From Maribellus maritimus (GTDB lineage: Bacteria; Bacteroidota; Bacteroidia; Bacteroidales; Prolixibacteraceae), in the NCBI RefSeq assembly GCF_022267315.1, contig NZ_JAIKLE010000012.1:62001-126000 (forward strand): a DNA stretch of 64,000 nt, written 5' to 3'. Every line of letters starts with the position of its first letter. Within the stretch, counting starts at the first letter, position 1. Positions 52,759 through 61,521 of this stretch are shown here, one piece after another. The position numbers were made by a program, and so were the translations under genes. Below the pieces are notes generated by a model. It saw only the letters and a program-made list of their open reading frames with translations, had not been told where the DNA came from and did not search any database.

Positions 52759-53241
52759 TCATTTGTAATTTTCCGGTTCTAAGGCTGACGGAGCCCAATT
52801 CTTAAAAAACCTTAAAACCTTATTTCGATCATATCCATCATCTTTTTCAAGAAAGGCAGAATTTTGTGTGTGAATCCGATTTCCTTCTCCGTCAAGAATG
52901 ACAAATACCGGAAATCCGAAACGTTGTGGGAATTCGAGTCCGGCAAGTACTTCTTTGTTTTTATTCTTTGGGTCATAATTCACCCGGACAATTTCAAAAT
53001 TTTCCTCAACAAAAATTTTAATCTCGGAATCTGCATCAACAAAACGATGAAACTTTATACACCAGGGACACCAATTTCCTCCAACCTGAATAAAAACATG
53101 TTTATTCTCCATTGATGCTTTTTTAACCGCATCAGCCAACTCCTCTTTAGCATTGGCTTCCGGGTCATAAATTTTAATTTCCTGAGCGTATATGGAATTT
53201 ACAGTAAATAGTATTATAATTCCTGCAAATAAATTTTTCAT
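52759..53241 (-). CDS. Thioredoxin-fold exported protein
   Basis: A 160-aa protein with a signal peptide (ending SIYAQ) and a thioredoxin-like domain with active-site CPWC (Cys58, Cys61) in GGNWCPWCIKF. GFPVFVILDGEGN provides the cis-Pro of the fold. It should act as a periplasmic thiol reductase. It sits 15 bp after GH32 and likely shares its message. Confidence 0.85.
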   Translation of the reverse strand: MKNLFAGIIILFTVNSIYAQEIKIYDPEANAKEELADAVKKASMENKHVFIQVGGNWCPWCIKFHRFVDADSEIKIFVEENFEIVRVNYDPKNKNKEVLAGLEFPQRFGFPVFVILDGEGNRIHTQNSAFLEKDDGYDRNKVLRFFKNWAPSALEPENYK

Positions 53242-53256
53242 TGTTGTTTACTATTT

Positions 53257-54711
53257 TTACTTCTCTTCTGACCAAACTGACTCCATTTTATAAGCATCCA
53301 TTTTTATAACTTCAAGTTCTCCTCCATTGGTAAAAAGAACGAAGTCATCAGCCTTTTCTGAAGGCGTAAAGCAATTTGAAACCACTGCTTGCCCGTCATT
53401 GGCATAGATCTCAACAGAAGCGCGATCAACCAGGATTTCCAATTTTATTTTATTATCAATGATCGGCAGCGGAACAGTCGCTCCCAATACAGAGAGTGTC
53501 TCACGCTTTACGTTGTATAAAACCTCGGTGCCGGCATCCTTTTTCCCATGACGAAGCATAAAACCAAAATTATCCGAAGTTTTTATATCAAACTCTGCAA
53601 TAATATGATAACAATCTCCACTTATTTTCTTTAAAATATTGTCGTTTATTCCGGGAATAATATTTTCATTTTTCCAGCTGGTATGTTTTCCATGCAGCGT
53701 TTCAACTTCTCTAATTGGCTTCCGAATCAACTTATAACCAAAACTAAATTTTTCAATCGAAAGTTCACTGGGGAAAGTCATCTGCCCGTTAAACGGCATA
53801 TCGGGAAATTTTCCCCCACGCATCCATGCTATCTGTATTGTCCTGCCGTCATCTTCAGGAATATTACTCCATGTTTGAGTTGCGTAATAATTTTTCCCAA
53901 AATCACTTTTCATCTTTCCGGTTTCAGGCGAAAAACTTTCACCGTCAAAGTCACCTATAATATAACTTCCATCTCCGTCAAACAACACCCATTTCTTTTC
54001 TTCGGGGCGGTTGGTTACCGGCAATTGAACCAGATCCGGACATTCAAAAAAACCGACGATGTGACTTTTCCATTCCCAGTCAACCAGATTTTCAGACACA
54101 TAAAAAGAAACACCTCTCGTTATATCATCATCTTCTGTTTTTCGATATAACGCCATTACCCAATTCTGGGTGGGTTCATGCCAGAAAACCTTCGGATCCC
54201 TTGCATCATCTTTTTCGTCAAATGGAATAATTGGATTTCCTTCATACTTTTCCCATGTTCTTCCTTTATTTGTACTATAAGCAATACGCTGCCCACAGTG
54301 TTGACTTGTATAAAGAGCAACCAGCGTTTTTTCGTCTCCCTCTTGTTTTCCCAACAAATTATCCTCATCAACTATTGCCGAGCCCGAAAAAGCGGTACAA
54401 AAAACACTATCTTTTGAATTTTCATCAGGATAAAGTGCAATGGGAAGATGCTCCCAATGAACCAAATCGCTACTTACAGTATGCCCCCAATGCATATAAC
54501 CCCATTCATTCCCATAAGGATTGTACTGATAAAACATATGATACTCCCCCTCATAATATACCAACCCATTGGGATCATTATGCCAGTTTTTTTCCGGTGT
54601 AAAATGAAACTGGGGTCTGTATAATTCTGAATAATAGCCCTTTTCAGGTGCTGACGAAGTAAAAATCAATAGGGCAAACACCCCGGCAATAGTTGTTGAT
54701 AAAAATTTCAT
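53257..54711 (-). CDS. Glycoside hydrolase family 32 protein (fructan beta-fructosidase-like)
   Basis: A 484-aa exported glycosidase. The nucleophile Asp46 is in WHNDPNG, the transition-state Asp in RDPK (171-174) and the acid/base Glu223 in FECPDL, so the catalytic triad is complete. A five-bladed propeller is followed by a C-terminal beta-sandwich (EILVDRASVEIYANDG). It hydrolyses terminal fructose of sucrose, inulin or levan. No transporter or regulator for fructan is adjacent in this window. Confidence 0.9.
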   Translation of the reverse strand: MKFLSTTIAGVFALLIFTSSAPEKGYYSELYRPQFHFTPEKNWHNDPNGLVYYEGEYHMFYQYNPYGNEWGYMHWGHTVSSDLVHWEHLPIALYPDENSKDSVFCTAFSGSAIVDEDNLLGKQEGDEKTLVALYTSQHCGQRIAYSTNKGRTWEKYEGNPIIPFDEKDDARDPKVFWHEPTQNWVMALYRKTEDDDITRGVSFYVSENLVDWEWKSHIVGFFECPDLVQLPVTNRPEEKKWVLFDGDGSYIIGDFDGESFSPETGKMKSDFGKNYYATQTWSNIPEDDGRTIQIAWMRGGKFPDMPFNGQMTFPSELSIEKFSFGYKLIRKPIREVETLHGKHTSWKNENIIPGINDNILKKISGDCYHIIAEFDIKTSDNFGFMLRHGKKDAGTEVLYNVKRETLSVLGATVPLPIIDNKIKLEILVDRASVEIYANDGQAVVSNCFTPSEKADDFVLFTNGGELEVIKMDAYKMESVWSEEK

Positions 54712-54804
54712 AAAAATTATTCTGCTTTTTTGGTTGCTTAAATTTTAGGCGCATCTAAACTATAAAAATTACTTGGAATAATAAATATTATTCATATATT
54801 TACC

Positions 54805-54905
54805 CTTGCAAACCCATAAAATAGAAACTGTCATGAGACGGACGCTTTCGGTCGTCCTCTACATTGTTACCTTTTGCAATGCTAGGGCGATTAAAAAATT
54901 GTCTT
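54805..54905 (+). pseudogene. Duplicated 5' fragment of the secreted protease gene
   Basis: The upstream region and first 20 codons of the gene at 55119 occur here a second time: AACCCATAAA(A)TAGAAACTG, the ATG at 54833, GAGACGGACGCTTT and TGTTACCTTTTGCAATG are shared. Residues read MRRTLSVVLYIVTFCNARA against MRRTLLIVLTIVTFCNVKA. After about residue 20 the homology ends and the frame runs into unrelated sequence through the promoter of the real gene. It is a broken duplicate and probably makes no protein of note. Confidence 0.75.
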
Positions 54906-55118
54906 CTGTCAGAAGATCAGTAGGCAATAATTTGAAGATGTATATTAATACTATCTCAGCTTCATCAGCCCCATTAAATCAGGGAATTTTCCCATTGTTG
55001 AAAAAATGCTTATCCCATTTTCAGCATTCATTACTCATTAAATCAGCGCTTTATTTTTCGAAACCCGTCTCAAGGTTTGTTATTTTTGAATATTACAAAC
55101 CCATAAATAGAAACTGTC

Positions 55119-57584
55119 ATGAGACGGACGCTTTTAATCGTCCTTACCATTGTTACCTTTTGCAATGTTAAGGCCCAAAAGCAACTGTTGACGCAAACCA
55201 TTAAAGGCGAAAGCCAGATCAACATTGCTTTGGATGACATAAAAAATGAATTTACGCCCCCACCTACCAATGAGAGACAATTGAAGTCTGGCAGCAACGC
55301 CGGAAACTTCTTAGTGACCTACGAAAACGTGCCTACTCAGGCTAAAGCTGCTTTTCAGTATGCAGTTTCAATCTGGGAAGGTTTTGTTTCTTCTTCTGTT
55401 CCTGTAAGAATCATCGTAAAATGGGAAGAATTGGGAACAAACATGCTGGCTCAAAGCCGACCTTCGCAATTTTACAAAAATTTTGATGGTGCTATGTTTT
55501 CCAATGTATACTACCCGGTGGCTCTGGCCGAAAAACTTGCGGGAAAAGATATAAACGGAGAAAGTGAAGCCGACATTGTTTGCAGTTTTAATTCGAATAT
55601 CCCCTGGTATTATAAAACCGACGGAGATACTCCGTCAACAAAGTATGATTTTGTTACTGCGGCTTTGCACGAAATCACCCACGGACTTGGATTCTCCGGA
55701 TTTTTAAAAGCAGAGGATGGAAATGGTTATTTAAACAATACAAACAATTTGCCTAGCATCTATGATTATTATATATATAATTTCAATGGTCAAAGAATAG
55801 CCGATAACGATAACTTTAAGAGCCCTTCAAGTTCATTGTTTCAACAACTAACTTCTGAAAAGCTAAAATTTAACAAGGAAACGGTAGCCGAAAAATCAGC
55901 AACACCGGCACCAAATTTATATGCGCCTGAGAATTGGATAGCAGGCTCAAGTTTATATCACCTTGACCATGAGGATTTAAACTCAAATGACGACAACAAC
56001 CTGATGACAGCATATAAATACAAAGGCCAGGCAATTCACACACCAGGAGATTTGACGGTACAAATGCTGGCTGAAATGGGATGGAAATCTGTTTCGTTTG
56101 ATTTTGAAGTTATTAAGGATTTTGAAGAAACCTGCCTGGAACTCCCGCTCCAAATAGGCATAAACAGCGAAATTCCGTTTGACCCAACAAACGTAAAAAT
56201 AGTCTTTTCAAAAGACTATTTTACCACAAAAGACTCTGTTCGTTTATCTTTCGATACTTCGTTGCAAAAGTATACCGGCAACCTTCCTGTAAACAATTTT
56301 TTGGGTAACATTCAATACTATTTTGTTGCTCAATCCACTAATAATATATATAAATTACCAAGCACTGCACCGAACAAAAAATTAACTTTTAGAATTGGAC
56401 CGGATTATTCTGCGCCGGTTGTTTTTCATAACCCTGTAAAACTTGTTTCAAGCTTATTGAACTCGGTTCAACTAACAGGCAAAGCAGAAGATAACCTGGG
56501 AATTAAATCTGTTAAAGTTGAATACAAAGTTGATGGAATTGACCAGAAACCTGTTTTACTAACAGTTAATGAAGAGAACTTCTCGGGGACCGTTGAACTT
56601 CCGGGGAACCTTCAAAGTGACGACAAAGTTGAATATCGTATAATAGCGAACGATAATTCAAAAAACAATAACAAAATAGTCGTTCCGTCAAACGGATACT
56701 ATTCGGTCAATATTTTTGAACCCGGTGAAGCTATTTCTTCATACGAAACTGACTTTAATGATTTCTCAGAAGACTTTATCGGGACTGATTTTGATATTTC
56801 AACAGTTGAAGGATTCTCAACCGGTGTTTTACACAGTAATCATCCTTACCAACAATCAAATATCGAAAATGAAAAACTTGATCAGATTACTCAATTAAAA
56901 TACCCGATTATTATTAAAAATAATGGACTGATGTCCTTCAAAGAAGTTGTTTTGGTTGAACCAGGAGAACCTGAAACCAAATATACAGAATTACTCTTCT
57001 GGGATTATGTAATAGTTGAGGCAAGTAATGATTATGGGAGAACCTGGATACCGTTGACTGAAGGATACGATTCAAACAATGACGACCGTTGGTATTCAAG
57101 CTTTGTAAATTCATTAAAAAGTAACGCTTCAAGTACTTCATCAGGCGATGAAAGTTTATTCGCGACTCGCACTATAAATCTAACTGAAAACACTGGCCTT
57201 AAGGCTGGAGATGAAACACTTATTCGTTTCAGGTTGTCGTCTGACAAATCAGTAAATGGCTGGGGTTGGGCTATCGATGATTTAACAATTCAAAGTAACT
57301 CATTGGACACAGAAGAAATAGCTTCAAACGAAAACATTGAGGTTTATCCTAATCCGTTTGCCGACAACTTTTATGTTGACTGCTCCAACTATAATGACAT
57401 CTCAGCTTTAGATATTTTAGTTACAGATTTGACCGGGAAAACTGTATACCGCGAAACCTGGAACGACCCGCAATATTCTTCAAAAAAACAAGTAAATCTC
57501 AATAGTATAGAACCTGGCATCTACCTTGTAAATATGGTAACTGATGCGTCACAAGTAATTACAAAAAAAATTGTCAAATATTAA
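55119..57584 (+). CDS. Secreted zinc-metalloprotease-like protein with type IX sorting domain
   Basis: An 821-aa protein: signal peptide (ending NVKAQ), a protease-like domain (to about 335) with HEITHGLGFSG at 184-194, a region of immunoglobulin-like strands, a jellyroll-like segment near 550-720 (SFKEVVLVEPGEPE, GWGWAIDDLTIQ), and a C-terminal type IX sorting domain of the 'YPNPF' kind (about 745-821, ending KKIVKY). The HExxH motif suggests a zinc peptidase. A second copy in tandem is at 57876. It would be exported by the Por/T9SS system and attached to the surface. Confidence 0.85.
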   Translation: MRRTLLIVLTIVTFCNVKAQKQLLTQTIKGESQINIALDDIKNEFTPPPTNERQLKSGSNAGNFLVTYENVPTQAKAAFQYAVSIWEGFVSSSVPVRIIVKWEELGTNMLAQSRPSQFYKNFDGAMFSNVYYPVALAEKLAGKDINGESEADIVCSFNSNIPWYYKTDGDTPSTKYDFVTAALHEITHGLGFSGFLKAEDGNGYLNNTNNLPSIYDYYIYNFNGQRIADNDNFKSPSSSLFQQLTSEKLKFNKETVAEKSATPAPNLYAPENWIAGSSLYHLDHEDLNSNDDNNLMTAYKYKGQAIHTPGDLTVQMLAEMGWKSVSFDFEVIKDFEETCLELPLQIGINSEIPFDPTNVKIVFSKDYFTTKDSVRLSFDTSLQKYTGNLPVNNFLGNIQYYFVAQSTNNIYKLPSTAPNKKLTFRIGPDYSAPVVFHNPVKLVSSLLNSVQLTGKAEDNLGIKSVKVEYKVDGIDQKPVLLTVNEENFSGTVELPGNLQSDDKVEYRIIANDNSKNNNKIVVPSNGYYSVNIFEPGEAISSYETDFNDFSEDFIGTDFDISTVEGFSTGVLHSNHPYQQSNIENEKLDQITQLKYPIIIKNNGLMSFKEVVLVEPGEPETKYTELLFWDYVIVEASNDYGRTWIPLTEGYDSNNDDRWYSSFVNSLKSNASSTSSGDESLFATRTINLTENTGLKAGDETLIRFRLSSDKSVNGWGWAIDDLTIQSNSLDTEEIASNENIEVYPNPFADNFYVDCSNYNDISALDILVTDLTGKTVYRETWNDPQYSSKKQVNLNSIEPGIYLVNMVTDASQVITKKIVKY

Positions 57585-57596
57585 AATTTACCTATT

Positions 57597-57704
57597 ATGA
57601 AAACATTACTTCTTATTGCGTTAATTGCAGCATTTATCGGACTAGTAACTTCTATGGTTGTTTTTTACAAACTCGTTTTTGTTAAAAAAACCAAGTCGTT
57701 GTAA
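57597..57704 (+). CDS. Small membrane protein, 35 aa
   Basis: An ATG 12 bp after the stop of the protease gene opens a 35-codon frame: a Lys-flanked hydrophobic helix (LLLIALIAAFIGLVTSMVVF) with a basic tail (VKKTKSL). It is a single-span small membrane protein by prediction. It sits inside the operon, before two terminator-like hairpins, which argues that it is translated. No family is known to me. Confidence 0.55.
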   Translation: MKTLLLIALIAAFIGLVTSMVVFYKLVFVKKTKSL

Positions 57705-57718
57705 AAATTTTATGGGTT

Positions 57719-57743
57719 ACATGAATTTTATTCATGTTTTTTT
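57719..57743 (+). terminator. First of two tandem terminators
   Basis: ACATGAAT (57719-57726) pairs perfectly with ATTCATGT (57730-57737) around TTT and is followed by T6. Confidence 0.7.
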
Positions 57744-57762
57744 AAACAAAAGGTAGGAAAGT

Positions 57763-57790
57763 GCCGGGTGTTAGCATCCGGCCTTTTTTT
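57763..57790 (+). terminator. Second of two tandem terminators
   Basis: GCCGGGTG (57763-57770) pairs with CATCCGGC (57775-57782), one G/T pair, followed by a CT7 tail. Confidence 0.85.
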
Positions 57791-57875
57791 AAATTGTTTT
57801 GCGAGAATGAACTAAATTAGGGATTATTCCTTCATATTTGTATCCGGTTTATGACGGTGCTAAAACGACAAATGA

Positions 57876-60359
57876 ATGAAAAGATTTTTTTTAATAGACT
57901 TAATCCTGTTTATTGGAGTAATCAATATCTCAGCTCAACAAGATTGGAAAAGAAATAGCGTCAAAGTTTTACCTCCCGTGTGTTATGCATCTGGAAAAAT
58001 CGAAAAAGCTGCTATTCCTCCATCAAATGGCTTGTTAAACAGCTTAAAATCGGGAGAAAAAAAATCTGAAATTATAGTTAACTACCGGCTTTTCCCGCAA
58101 AACGCAAAAGATGCCTTTGAATATGCTGTTAGTTTGTGGGAGGGTATTATCGAATCACCTGTCCCCATTTATATCCAGGCAACCTGGTCATCACTGGGCA
58201 CAAATGTACTGGGCAGCTGTGGCCCATCGGAATATTATCAAAACTTTGAACACACTCCTCACCAAAACCGGTTTTATCCAGTTGCTGTTGTAGAAAAAAT
58301 TACAAAAACTGAAATTACAGGCTCTGAAAATCCAGACATGATCGCTGAATTTAACAAATCAATAGACTGGTATTTTGGAACAGACTTAAATACTCCTGAT
58401 TCACTATACGACTTTGTTACTGTCGTAATGCATGAATTGGCACACGGGCTTGGATTTACAGGTTTCTTTTTTGTAAGTGGCAACGAAGGTGCTTATGGTT
58501 ATAATGATTTTGGCGATGCCGCAGCTTTTGATTTGCTGGTAATAAAAAATACGGGAGAACAGCTAACGGATACATCCTATTACCCCAATCAATCAACAAA
58601 ATTAAAAGATGCGCTTACATCATCAAGTTTGTATGCAAACAGTCCGGTAGCAATAGCTGATGGGAACGGATTCCATCCACGGCTTTATGCCCCTTCTGAA
58701 TGGAACGATGGCTCAAGTATCTATCACTTAAATGACGCACACTACCCGTCAAACAATCCCAATTCACTTATGACTCACGCCATTGGAAAGGCAGAGGCCA
58801 TTCACGATCCCGGTCCATTAACAAAAGGAATAATGGCCGATATTGGCTGGAAACATATGTATCTCGACTTTGAACCTTTGAAAGACATAGAGGAAGCCAA
58901 CCCCCTCATTTTTAATGTTACTATTGAAAGCGATTATCAAATAGATACAACATCTCTTATGATTATCTATTCAACTGATTCCTTTCAATCTCAAATTGAC
59001 TCTGCTTCTTTATTCCCGACAGAAACAACAGGGCTATTCTCAACTGAGATAACTCCAGGCAACCAAACAGATATTATTCAATATTATATAAATGCCGGCG
59101 ATATAAAAAACCGAACATTCCGCTTACCAACAGAAGCTCCCAACATCTTTTATGAAATTAAAATTGGACCTGATACTGAGAGTCCGGTAATAGAACATGA
59201 ACCGATTGCTTATTATTTGCCTGGTAATGAAAATTTAGAAATTTCAGCAGAGGTAAATGATAATTTAGGAATCGACACTGTTTATGTCGGTTACGATATC
59301 AATGGTGTAAATCAAGGATTTTTTGGGTTAGAACGGGAAAATGAAACCACATTTTCCGGGTATTTCAACTTTGATCGAAATCTTCTAAATGATGGAGATA
59401 TTGTTCATTACCAAATTTTTGCTGAAGACAGTTCAAGTGCAAAAAATATTGCAGTCTCCCCGGAAGACAGTGCCTTCTCTTTCCGAATTGAAGAAATTTA
59501 CTACCCCGTTGTCAACTATGTGAATAATTTTAACAACCTGACATCCGATTTTATTATTTCTGACTTTGACATTTATACGGAAGATGGCTTTGAAAATGGT
59601 GCGCTCCACAGTCCACACCCCTATCCGAGCCCGAATGACAATAACAAGGAATTAAACTTCTCGACCATTCTAAAACACCCAATTATTATTCAGGAAAATG
59701 GATCGATGACATTTGACGAAATAGTGCTGATTGAGCCTGGTGAAAACAATACAAATTTTGGCGATACGGAATTTTGGGATTATGTGGTTGTTGAAGGAAG
59801 TAAAGATTTAGGAAAAAACTGGCTACCACTATCCGATGGTTATGATTCAAGAAAAAGTACCATCTGGCTTACAACCTACAATGAAGATATAACCGACCAG
59901 GTTTCGAATGCTGTTGGTGAACCCGATTTATATATCTCCAACGGTATAAATCTGCTCGAAAACGGAAACTTCATGGCGGGAGATACAATTTTAATACGGT
60001 TCCGTTTGTACTCCGACCCATTCGCCCACGGATGGGGTTGGGCAATTGATAACCTGAGGATTCAACAACCCGTTTCTTCTCCGTTAACTGAACTTTCACC
60101 CGGTAACATTTCTATTTTCCCCAATCCAGCCGAAAGCCAGGTGAACTTAACCTTTGAAATCTCAAATAATAAAATTAACGATATACAAATTGTATTTTAC
60201 AATACATTTGGACAAAATGTAAAGTCAATTCAATTTGAAAATAATTACGGGACTACCACAAAAACAATCAATATAAGTGGATTCACTAAAGGGATGTATC
60301 TGGTAAATATTCTGGAAAACGGACAAAAAGTAACTTCGAGGAAACTGATAAAAAGATAA
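57876..60359 (+). CDS. Secreted zinc-metalloprotease-like protein with type IX sorting domain (paralogue)
   Basis: An 827-aa paralogue of the previous protease: signal peptide (ending INISAQ), HELAHGLGFTG at 186-196, similar Ig-like and jellyroll segments (NLGIDTVYVGYDINGVNQ, GWGWAIDNLRIQ), and a C-terminal sorting domain (IFPNPAESQ, ending RKLIKR). It shares domain order with its neighbour but the sequences have diverged well, so the duplication is old. Its Ig-like and jellyroll parts probably help fold or display the enzyme. Confidence 0.85.
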   Translation: MKRFFLIDLILFIGVINISAQQDWKRNSVKVLPPVCYASGKIEKAAIPPSNGLLNSLKSGEKKSEIIVNYRLFPQNAKDAFEYAVSLWEGIIESPVPIYIQATWSSLGTNVLGSCGPSEYYQNFEHTPHQNRFYPVAVVEKITKTEITGSENPDMIAEFNKSIDWYFGTDLNTPDSLYDFVTVVMHELAHGLGFTGFFFVSGNEGAYGYNDFGDAAAFDLLVIKNTGEQLTDTSYYPNQSTKLKDALTSSSLYANSPVAIADGNGFHPRLYAPSEWNDGSSIYHLNDAHYPSNNPNSLMTHAIGKAEAIHDPGPLTKGIMADIGWKHMYLDFEPLKDIEEANPLIFNVTIESDYQIDTTSLMIIYSTDSFQSQIDSASLFPTETTGLFSTEITPGNQTDIIQYYINAGDIKNRTFRLPTEAPNIFYEIKIGPDTESPVIEHEPIAYYLPGNENLEISAEVNDNLGIDTVYVGYDINGVNQGFFGLERENETTFSGYFNFDRNLLNDGDIVHYQIFAEDSSSAKNIAVSPEDSAFSFRIEEIYYPVVNYVNNFNNLTSDFIISDFDIYTEDGFENGALHSPHPYPSPNDNNKELNFSTILKHPIIIQENGSMTFDEIVLIEPGENNTNFGDTEFWDYVVVEGSKDLGKNWLPLSDGYDSRKSTIWLTTYNEDITDQVSNAVGEPDLYISNGINLLENGNFMAGDTILIRFRLYSDPFAHGWGWAIDNLRIQQPVSSPLTELSPGNISIFPNPAESQVNLTFEISNNKINDIQIVFYNTFGQNVKSIQFENNYGTTTKTINISGFTKGMYLVNILENGQKVTSRKLIKR

Positions 60360-60415
60360 ATTTAACGTTAAAACTCGATTTCAAATTCAGATAAAATTTA
60401 TTCAAAAACAATTTA

Positions 60416-60448
60416 TTGTTTCATTTTTAAAATATATACCTATCTTTG
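60416..60448 (+). promoter_or_regulatory. Promoter of the aromatic amino acid operon
   Basis: TTG at 60416-60418 and TATCTTTG at 60441-60448 are 22 nt apart, slightly longer than the common spacing. The expected start is near 60454, about 15 nt before the leader-peptide ATG. Confidence 0.6.
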
Positions 60449-60467
60449 TTTCCACATTATAAGAAAA

Positions 60468-60542
60468 ATGAATATAACAATTAGCAATACCTATTTTTAC
60501 TATTACTTTTATTTTGGTTCTAAAATCGGGATCAGGAAGTAA
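60468..60542 (+). CDS. Tyr/Phe-rich leader peptide of the attenuator
   Basis: A 24-codon frame from the ATG at 60468 to TAA at 60540-60542. Residues 9-16 are eight consecutive aromatic residues, TYR and PHE: Y F Y Y Y F Y F. The peptide lies between the promoter and an intrinsic terminator in front of tyrA and the DAHP synthase gene, so ribosome stalling at scarce Tyr- or Phe-tRNA should control read-through. Such a layout is the classic leader-peptide attenuator. The peptide itself has no other known role. Confidence 0.85.
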   Translation: MNITISNTYFYYYFYFGSKIGIRK

Positions 60543-60570
60543 GGTATTGTTTAATGTGAAGATATGTTAC

Positions 60571-60608
60571 AGAAAGGTCTCGAAAATTCGAGGCCTTTTC
60601 TTTTTTTA
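60571..60608 (+). terminator. Attenuator terminator of the aromatic operon
   Basis: AAAGG-T-CTCGAA (60573-60584) pairs with TTCGAG-G-CCTTT (60587-60598) with one G/T pair, and is followed by TTC-T7. It lies 28 nt after the leader stop codon and 15 nt before tyrA. A clear antiterminator stem was not found by eye. Confidence 0.85.
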
Positions 60609-60622
60609 TAAACATTAAAAAA

Positions 60623-61519
60623 ATGAAAATAACATTTATTGGGCTTGGTTTAATCGGTGGTTCGTTAGCTAAAGATCTAAGAAAAAAGAAATTTGCCACA
60701 GAACTGATTGGTATTGAAAATAACCAGAAGAATGCTAAAAAAGCAGTTGAGATTGGTCTGGTTGACCGGACTGAAACACTTGTAAAAGGAATTGAAGGTG
60801 CCGACCTCGTAATAATTGCAATTCCTGTTGATAAGGAACTTGAAGTACTACCTGAAGTTCTGGATAAAATCTCAGCCAACACAACGGTAATCGACATGGG
60901 ATCTACAAAAAAAGTGATTACTGATAAGGTTGCAAACCATCCCAACAGAAAAAATTTTGTTGCGGCTCACCCCATGTCCGGAACAGAAAATTCAGGACCT
61001 ACCGCTGCCATAGATAATCTTTTTCGAGGAAAAATTACTATCCTTTGCGACCAGGAAGATTCAGGTCCCCAGCACGTTGCGCTTGCTGAAAAAATGTTTC
61101 AAGCGCTTGGAATGGATGTTGCCTATATGTCATCTGACGAACAAGACCACAGCACGGCTTTTGTTTCACATCTTCCGCACGCCGCAGCTTATGCTCTTGC
61201 AAATGCTGTTCAGGCAAAAGAAGACAGAAGTATAATTTTTGATTTGGCGAGTGGAGGTTTTCGGTCAACCGTCCGTTTAGCAAAAAGTTCACATAGTATG
61301 TGGCATCCTATATTTCAACAAAACTGCAAGTATGTTGTTGAATCGCTGGATGTCTATATCAAACATTTACAAGAACTTCGCGACAGTATGAAGGATAACG
61401 ATTTTGACAAATTAAAAGACCTGATAATAAACGCTAACAAAATCAGAGGAATCCTTGATGGAGAAAATCCTCATTTTGTAAAGAATGAAGAAAAATTTAC
61501 AAAACTTTATACAAAATAA
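60623..61519 (+). CDS. tyrA: Prephenate dehydrogenase
   Basis: A 298-aa NAD(P)-dependent enzyme that makes 4-hydroxyphenylpyruvate for tyrosine. The Rossmann motif GLGLIGGSLA is at 7-16, and AAHPMSGTENSG, the His-containing substrate motif, lies near 113-124. DHSTAFVSHLPHAAAYALA and ASGGFRSTVRLA complete the signature. It is 2 bp ahead of the DAHP synthase/chorismate mutase gene, forming a tight operon under the attenuator. Confidence 0.93.
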   Translation: MKITFIGLGLIGGSLAKDLRKKKFATELIGIENNQKNAKKAVEIGLVDRTETLVKGIEGADLVIIAIPVDKELEVLPEVLDKISANTTVIDMGSTKKVITDKVANHPNRKNFVAAHPMSGTENSGPTAAIDNLFRGKITILCDQEDSGPQHVALAEKMFQALGMDVAYMSSDEQDHSTAFVSHLPHAAAYALANAVQAKEDRSIIFDLASGGFRSTVRLAKSSHSMWHPIFQQNCKYVVESLDVYIKHLQELRDSMKDNDFDKLKDLIINANKIRGILDGENPHFVKNEEKFTKLYTK

Positions 61520-61521
61520 AA

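Noticed and set aside
54806-55171. A full 121-aa gene
   Set aside because: Only the first 20 or so residues after an internal ATG have homology, and the frame then runs through the next gene's promoter; treated as a broken duplicate.
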